From the NCBI GenBank assembly GCA_037501455.1, contig CM074862.1, positions 54,343,501 to 54,407,500 of the forward strand: 64,000 nt of DNA, read 5' to 3'. This document shows positions 57,737-64,000 of this stretch, in pieces. The DNA is from Lantana camara. Its lineage: Eukaryota; Streptophyta; Magnoliopsida; Lamiales; Verbenaceae. Positions within the stretch are counted from its first letter, which is position 1; each line of letters begins with the position of its first letter. The position numbers and the translations under genes are program-made. A model generated the notes under the pieces. It saw only the letters and a program-made list of their open reading frames with translations, did not search any database and was not told the DNA's origin.

Positions 57737-59711
57737 GAACACATATTTAACTAAATATATAATATATAGTCACATGCGGGCCAGAAATACGAGCGCATAG
57801 GGGTTTTACGTGCTTACCGACCACCAATAACTAGGTCTCGGGCTCAACAACCTCCATGGGAACCTCCTTGGTAACACACAAACACAAAACCCTAGATTTA
57901 GACTCACTTATGTACCAAATAGATGCACGGCGATGCGAATGTAACGTATGCATATGAGATGCAAGAATGCAACACTTAAGTCATTAAAGGTTGCAACACG
58001 TATAACTCATATTAAAACAAGACTCATAACACATCATATAACAATTTAATATTATAAACAAATCAATTCATGAAATTAAAATAAGGCTTACAACAAGTAT
58101 CACTTATTTTAAATCAAATTCATAAATTAAAACAAGGTTTATAATTATATTATATGACAAATTAATATTATATATAGATAATAAATAAAGCTAGTAGTAT
58201 ACTACATAACAGATTAATATATACAAACAATGAACAAAGTTTGTTAGCATATTATATATATTATTAATAAACAAAGAGGGGCAACGAAAGGTGTAGCAAT
58301 TAATGTTAAAACAAAACCATGCATGCAACACGTATACACACATGCAGGCAGTCATGAACAACACCATTAATTCCACAAAAATCATGCCCAGGTCAAGCAC
58401 ATCTGAGCGGCTATGCTTGAGTTCAGTTCAATTACCGTGCGGCCGCGTGCATTTCTTGCATGCAAACCGCGCGGCCGCGCACCCCTTTCTTCTTCGAAGT
58501 TGAACAGTAGCAACAACAGATTTTTGGGCAGGGAAAACACGGGCACGAACACCAGCAATAGAGTAAGTAACAACAGCAGCTTAAGGCCATACAATGCATG
58601 AAAACACAAGCTGAAACAGTCCCTAATCACGCACAGCATATACAACAAGAAGAATGAAGAAAAAGACCAATATATATCAAGCTTTCTTGCAACTAAAGTT
58701 CAAGAATATTAATGGCATCTCATCTAACAAGAAACTACTAACAAATAGAGTCATAAATATGTAACATAGGAGCAACAAGGATCAACATATATGTCTTAGA
58801 TTTCAAAAAGACCAAAGAATGAGCAAGTTCTTCCAAAAATGAAATAACCCTAACTATTCATTCATACAACCATCCCTCATGCATTTTTAACTCAATTTCA
58901 AATTCACATGGATGAAAGAAGCACAATAACATGAAGAACGAGAATACACTCTTACCTTGAAGCTTGGATAGGTGAAAGAGACGATATGAGCTCAAAGGTG
59001 TGGAATGGTGAAGAAATGGCTTTGTTTCTCCTCTTCTTGTTAAGCTGCTGCTACACGTACAAGCGGGTAAGGAAAGGGGAAGGAAATATGGTACAAAATG
59101 GGTGAAATTAGGCTAATATCAGATCCAAGAAGTCAAAGTGGGGCTTGAATTAGAATTTTGGTCCAAACGGACTGAAAATGGCTTCGTCAGAGGTTCAAAC
59201 GACACCAAAAAATTACGAGATTCATTCCATTGGATCCAAATCGTCGAAGCAAGTCCAACGGATAAGACAGATCTCAAATCCGAGTTCCCTAACTCAAGAT
59301 ACGAATTAAAATAGCTTAAGGGGTCCTATTTTCAAATAGCTCCCTAAACTTTCAAAAAGTGTCAAATAGGTCCAAAGCCTATTTTCAATTAAGCCCTAAA
59401 ACTTTTAAAAAACATAAAATCAAGTCCAAATGAATAAAAGTCAATTAGATTCATATAATTTCAAGAAATTAGCATGCTAGGAAGTTAAATACATATCATA
59501 TAAATCCAAATATTACAAGATTTCAAATAATATAAACACTTAGGCATATTTATGACATTTAAATCAAATAATTCAAGTAATTACATATAAATATCAAATA
59601 AAGAGCATATATCAAGAGTTTAAATAAATTAAAGTATAAAGATAAAGGCAATTCAGAAATTAAACTCACACGTGGCACGAACATGTACGGTCGCACGAAG
59701 GGGGTGTCACA
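57737..59711 (-). mobile_element. LTR K, 5' part (minus strand), truncated
   Basis: The minus strand starts TGTGACACCCCCTTCGTGCG at 59,711. It has a GAGTTCCCTAACTC motif near 59,282, donor-like TTCAAGGTAAG near 58,955 (minus) and a palindrome block at 58,430-58,482. The 3' half is absent: LTR H abuts it at 57,736. Either F-H was inserted into K or the two were joined by deletion. Confidence 0.75.
58430..58482 (-). repeat. Palindrome block of LTR K
   Basis: GTGCGGCCGCGTGC and CGCGCGGCCGCGCAC flank TGCATTTCTTGCATGCA. A two-unit array of the GCGGCCGC type. Confidence 0.7.
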
Positions 59712-62700
59712 AACCATCTTCTCGGTAATCCAGTTATGATGTCACGAGTGAGTTTTATTACGTAGTTTAATTGTTTTAATTTTAAATATGTGGCATCGCA
59801 TGCCTAACATGTCTATAAGAACTCTATTTTAAGTCATTCTTTGCCTTAGAACTTGTTTATTAAGTGTTTGGACTTTAAATTTCATTTGTTTGAAGATTAG
59901 GAACCTAACAGGGATTAGGGTTTATGAGCTATTTCTTGGGTAACCTGAGCTCGAGGATTCGGATTCGAATTCTGACCACACCATTGGATCTATTTCGACA
60001 ATTCGGGTCCGATGGAACTAGTCTTGCCTTTTTCTGAAGTCGTTTGACCTTTCTACCGTTTTATTTTCTAACTGGTTGAACCGAGCCCATTGTGAACCGA
60101 ACCGATTTTCGTGGCCTTAAAACCGAACCAGCCCTCCTTTCTTTCCCATTTGCTCCATCTTGTACTTTAGAGGGAGAGAAGAGAAGAGAATTGGTACTAT
60201 TCACTCCCGAACTTTAAGCTCAACTTCCAGCTTCATCTCTCGCCTGATCAACAATCCATGGTAAGCATTGAATTCTCCTCTTCGAGTGCTTTGATTTTTC
60301 CCAATTGTATTTCATTTTTTGTGCTCGAATTTAAGCTTTTCTTGAAAAAAATTAATAGTGTAGAAATATAGAATTTTCTCCCAATGTGCTTATATGTGAT
60401 TTATTTGAGCTAGAATTGAAGTATGTTGCTCCCGTGAACATGCTTGCAATTTCTTTGTTGAAATCTTGTGCATTGCTTGCCTATTTCCCGAACCACCATT
60501 GTTGTACCTTGCTTAAGCTTCTATGGTTTCTCATTTTCTAGCTTGATTCATGTGATTATGTGGTTAGAGGTGTGCTATAAGCTTGTTTTTTAGGAGTTTT
60601 TGTAGTTGGTTATTGCCGGTTTGCTTTCCCTTTCTCCCCACACTCTTATTGGGTGCCATGGCAGTGTTTGGCCGTGCGTTTTGAAGATTTTGCCGCTGTA
60701 CTGAGACACGACGGTGTTTCAATTTGGGCTTTGAGGGAGACACGACCATGCCTCCTTGGAATCCTTGAACCTCTGTACTGAGCCACGGCCGTGGCTCAGT
60801 TTGTTCTGTAGGGAGACACCCCCATGTCTCCCCTTTTATGTGGAGTTATGTTCTTTGTCTCATTTCGTTTGCTCGTTTACGCTTTTATCCCTCCCCAAGC
60901 ATGATCCTAACCTGATTTATGATATGATATGAATATGAATTGATAAGATATAATTCATTTTATGATTTTAGGGTATGCCTTGAGTGTTTGAATGTGTTAT
61001 GCGTTCATATATGATTAAATGCTACTTTATACATTTTAATTGTATGTGTTTGCATTAATTGTTAACATGAACATCTCTTGAGGTGTTCTATGATTGTGTT
61101 AATTTATAATATGTCCTTTCATGCCTGAGATTGATTTACATGGGAACTTTGCCTAAGTGTGTGCAACTCTCAAGTGCCTATGCATACGCCGTGCGTCTAT
61201 GTGGTTCGTCCTTGAGTCTAAGTTTATGATTTGCCTTCAGTTTGTCTAGGTGCACCTTGGGTGGTGTTTCATTAGCCCTGTTGATTCCGGGGTGGATCAC
61301 TTGTCTCGTTCCCGGACTCGTTGGCGTAAGGTGAGGTTAGTTTATAGTTAAACCCTATCGAAATGTGCTCGTTTTATATGCATGCGAACTATAACCTTAA
61401 GTATAAGTATATATGTGCAGGAAATGTAAGTTTATGATTTTCCTAAGCACTTGCCAGTATGATACGCTATGTACAAGCCTATGTACACTTGTTCTGATTT
61501 GTTATGGTTCGTTCTGTTTGCAACATTAAACTATGCTTCAAACCGTGTGCCTCTTATGAGCTGAGAGCTACGTGCTATGGATATGTTATGGATTTGACAC
61601 GGAGAGGTATGTATAGCATAGTTGTTGTAAGGTAAAGTTTGTTATGTATGTCTTGATACGTTAAGTTCTGTAGCGGGTTAGATATGCTCTGATATGCTCT
61701 ATTATGATCTATTCTAGTATGATGGGTCCCGGAGGCTGTGGGCTAGGAATCCCGGGATGACATTGGGCTGTCGGGCTAGGCCTAGACATAGTCTCCAATT
61801 TGTTAGGATTACTCCTGAACCTTCCAGTAGGTTTGGTGGGGGATGGATATCCTGAGGGTTTGGAGTAGCTTGCACTCCCCTCACCTGTATGGATGGTTAG
61901 GGTCGCGCAACCCTTCCACCGCCTGACATGGAGGTTTGATCTGTAAGTATGTTATGCCTTGATTTCGTTTGCTATGTTATGAATCGTATGAGGAGCCCAG
62001 GATGGGATTTGATACTCGTACCCGCCGAGTTATGTATTCTTTCTCTGTTGAAGTTCGTGAAACGGGTATAGACTTATAATTAAGATAAAATATGAATCAT
62101 TTGAAAGTATAAGATAAGATAAGATATGAAATGATTTGATATGATAAGGTATGTTTTGATATGTTTGATGTATGAATTTGTTAGGTTAAGTTTCGTTCCA
62201 TTTTAATTAGTAATCCCTATATATATGTATCACGGGCAAAAATTTTGGCGTGCAAAAATTATCCCCGAGTTCACGAACATTATGCTTTAATGTGCTTTGC
62301 TCCTTATACATATGTAGTGTGTGTGGTTAGCCCCTTACTCAGTCAGTGTGACTAACCCCTCTCCCTCCCCATTGTTTTTAGAGTGCAGGTATTGCGTGGA
62401 GTTCGAGCTAGGCGGAGTGTGTCGAGTCCTCGGAGTCTATCGTGTCTTTTATTTTGTTCGGGTCTATTGCATTTCATATGATTTGTATTTTCTATAAGTA
62501 CGAATGTATGGTTATGTTTGCATTGTTATTTTATGTATTCAATCCGGGATAGGCTTTTAGAAAATAGTTCGAACCCGTCTGCTTTTATGATTTATATTTA
62601 TATTCGGGATTAAGTATGTATGCTAGTTGAATTCGTCACCTGCTGCTTGTGATTTAATATTCGTTTATATGATTTTTTTCCATATACGCATTTCTTTTAA

Positions 62701-62756
62701 ATTTTAGGGTCTACATTCTGCCTAGCTTAGGTGTGTGTCTGTCTGACTCCCGTTCG
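59712..62756 (+). mobile_element. LTR L (gypsy type), 3' end cut by LTR M
   Basis: Begins at ACCATCTTCTCGGTAATCCAG, which matches the LTR starts of J and H after their first ~8 bp; the TGTGACA start overlaps the K terminus. Landmarks: GATTCGGATTCGAATTC near 59,956, donor-like CCATGGTAAGC at 60,257, palindromes at 60,698-60,834, a CACCTTGGGTGG/CCGGGGTGG pair near 61,252-61,295, AAGGTGAGGTTAG near 61,327, hairpin CAGTC/GACTA at 62,339-62,352 with CCCCTCTCCCTCCCC and TGCAGG, and AGCTAGGCGG at 62,405. The last ~120 bp are missing because LTR M starts at 62,757. Confidence 0.85.
60698..60834 (+). repeat. Palindrome block of LTR L (GAGACAC/GAGCCAC type)
   Basis: Units: CTGAGACACGACGGTGTTTC, GGGAGACACGACCATGCCTC, CTGAGCCACGGCCGTGGCTC (perfect) and GGGAGACACCCCCATGTCTC. 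Same type as G, F and H. Confidence 0.85.
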
Positions 62757-63732
62757 TGTAACGCCCGGTTTTTCAATTCATTCATTATACAATATTATAT
62801 GAATTTCATAACATTAGATGCGTTATATTTCCATGAATTTATATGAAATCATTGTTAACGTGAGAAAATTACCTGAATTAATTACCGAACGTGATTTAAT
62901 TGTCTAATTTCCCTTAAGTGATCATATTATAAATATGTGGTGATAATTGCATTAGCATAAATGGAGTTATATGATCATATTCTATGAGGTGAAACTTGTT
63001 TTCACTAATTCAATATCTTAGGGACTTTTGTGCAAAATGTTGTGACTCATCTGTTTTCTTGGAAGACTTTTGTGTATATCATTTTATCTCTTCCATTCCA
63101 TTCCATTCCATTCATCATTTTTCTTTCAAGAATCTCACACACTCACACACACTAAATCACGTTGGAAACACAAAGAAAAGGAAGAAGGATTTCATGTCAT
63201 TTTCAAGCTAGAATTCAAGGAAGAATTGTATAAGTGGAAGCATCATCATCATCTCCTCATTTCATCCCATCTTTCTTTCATTTCAAGGTAGAGTGAGTTG
63301 ATGTTTGAAGTCTTGAATCCATGTTGAGTAGGGTTGTGAATTATGGTATGAATTCTTGTGTGTATGTGATTAGAAGCTTGATCATGACTTTTACACTTCA
63401 AAGCTTGCATGAATTCTTGAGGGAAATGAGAAGTTGATGGTATGAAAGTATGTGGATTTGTTGGATGAATTTTGGATGATTAAAACATGTTTCCTTGGAT
63501 TAAATATGGCCTAAATGGTATATATGAACCGTATACGTGTTATGTGTTAGTTTTTAGTTGATTCCTTGATTTGGTTTGGGAGTGGGAGTGATTTGGAACC
63601 ATTCCCGAGTGTGTACCCTATTTTTCCCCTGTTTTTTCGCTTAGCGACTTTCGAAATGCTAGTGTGGACCCTCAATTCAATCACCACATGCCCGTGTAGA
63701 AACCTATTGCCTCACTCGAAAGTTTCCACACG
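62757..63732 (+). mobile_element. LTR M, 5' part
   Basis: Starts TGTAACGCCCGGTTTTTC inside LTR L (preceding 5 bp GTTCG). Layout resembles element N's LTR: AATTGCATTAGC near 62,947, an AAAGGAAGAAGG leader near 63,177, donor-like TTCAAGGTAGAG near 63,284, then two palindromes at 63,689 and 63,729. The right limit is where minus-strand gag sequence begins. Confidence 0.7.
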
Positions 63733-63746
63733 CCCCGTGTCTGCTT
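63686..63746 (+). repeat. Palindrome block of LTR M
   Basis: CACATGCCCGTGT and CACACGCCCCGTGT(C), about 40 bp apart, at the usual place in the LTR. Confidence 0.6.
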
Positions 63747-64000
63747 GGGCTTCAAATTTCGTGTTGATGGCGGTTAAGCCATCTAACTCCATAACTCCTG
63801 CTTGTACTTTCACTAGTTGCGAATGGCTCCTCTCATGCACAAAGACATCGTTTTGTGACGTTTTATCTAACAGCTCAGTAGCAACTGCTTCAGATTTTGC
63901 TAAGAATGCTCCGCCAACTACGGCATCCATCACTCCTCTGAAAGTAGGGGACATCCCGTTCTAAAAAGTCTGAATCAATAACCAACCGGGGAATCCCGTG
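63733..64000 (-). pseudogene. gag: Athila-like Ty3/gypsy gag fragment, minus strand
   Basis: The minus strand encodes GWLLIQTF, a TAG in place of the usual Tyr, NGMSPTFRGVMDAVVGGAFL, AKSEAVATELLDK, SQNDVFVHERSHSQLVKVQA and GVMELDGLTAINTKFEAQAD. IQTFYxGL followed by a DAxxGGAxxxK segment and a TAINxKxEA end is the pattern I associate with gag of Athila/Tat-type gypsy elements. Gag here would be part of a virus-like-particle protein. It continues beyond the right edge and stops, in the sense direction, within the second palindrome of LTR M. Either LTR M captured it or a different element abuts. One in-frame stop, so not functional. Confidence 0.75.

Noticed and set aside
1..64000. Host protein-coding, tRNA or rRNA genes
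   Set aside because: All stretches could be assigned to retrotransposon LTRs or internal regions; no exon structure, tRNA cloverleaf or rRNA core sequence was recognised by eye. A profile search could still find a short item missed here.

Overview
This 64 kb window looks like heterochromatic DNA from a large, repeat-rich flowering-plant genome. I find no intact host gene, no tRNA or rRNA gene, no CRISPR array and no bacterial operon. Nearly every base can be assigned to LTR retrotransposons inserted into one another. The evidence is LTR termini (TGTAACACC/GGTGTTACA), initiator-Met-tRNA-type primer binding sites (TGGTATCAGAGC), polypurine tracts, gag, protease, integrase and reverse transcriptase remnants, and matching 5-bp target-site duplications (TSDs) that I could read directly for six insertions.

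Layout. 1-16,069 is a left nest. Minus-strand LTR E (14,893-16,069) is split by minus-strand LTR C (8,021-10,521 plus 14,053-14,892). C is split by solo LTR D (10,522-14,052, TSD AATCA) and by a plus-strand element whose 3' tail and 3' LTR B (3,491-8,020) are in view; that tail was hit by minus-strand LTR A (1-3,490). 16,070-16,277 is a scrap of minus-strand gag. 16,278-57,736 is one large disrupted Ty3/gypsy-type element, F-H. Its 5' LTR F (16,278-22,512) carries solo LTR G (17,137-20,162, TSD ATTCT). Its gag-only internal region (22,513-24,119 plus 41,208-42,435) carries a minus-strand Ty1/copia element (24,120-41,207, TSD CAAAT). That copia element was in turn hit by the complete gag-only element N (26,963-33,204, TSD TAATC) and by solo LTR O (33,695-37,837, TSD ATATT). 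The 3' LTR H (42,436-57,736) carries solo LTR I (43,585-46,467, TSD TCCTT) and the complete element J (47,339-56,467, TSD GCATG). 57,737-64,000 holds minus-strand LTR K, plus-strand LTR L, LTR M and a minus-strand Athila-like gag scrap.

How the parts relate. The gypsy-type LTRs (A-N, possibly excluding O) are very long (about 2.3-3.7 kb) and diverged in sequence, yet share an ordered skeleton: near-palindromic termini, a GCGCACC plus GAATTC-rich motif, a GTAAG-type donor after a pyrimidine/AAGAAG-rich leader, a short GC-rich block of palindromes, an AGGTGAGG motif, a CAGTC/GACTG hairpin followed by a pyrimidine tract and TGCAG, and a GCTAGGCGG/CCGCCTAGC pair. N, J and F-H encode gag with two CCHC knuckles but no recognisable pol, so they look like non-autonomous gag-only elements that must borrow pol in trans.

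The most unusual signal is the palindrome block. Almost every LTR family carries an array of 2-8 short inverted repeats at the same place in the LTR. The architecture is conserved but the palindrome sequence is family-specific (ATCCAC type, GAGACAC type, GGGAACGG type, GCGGCCGC type). I do not know a described function for it.
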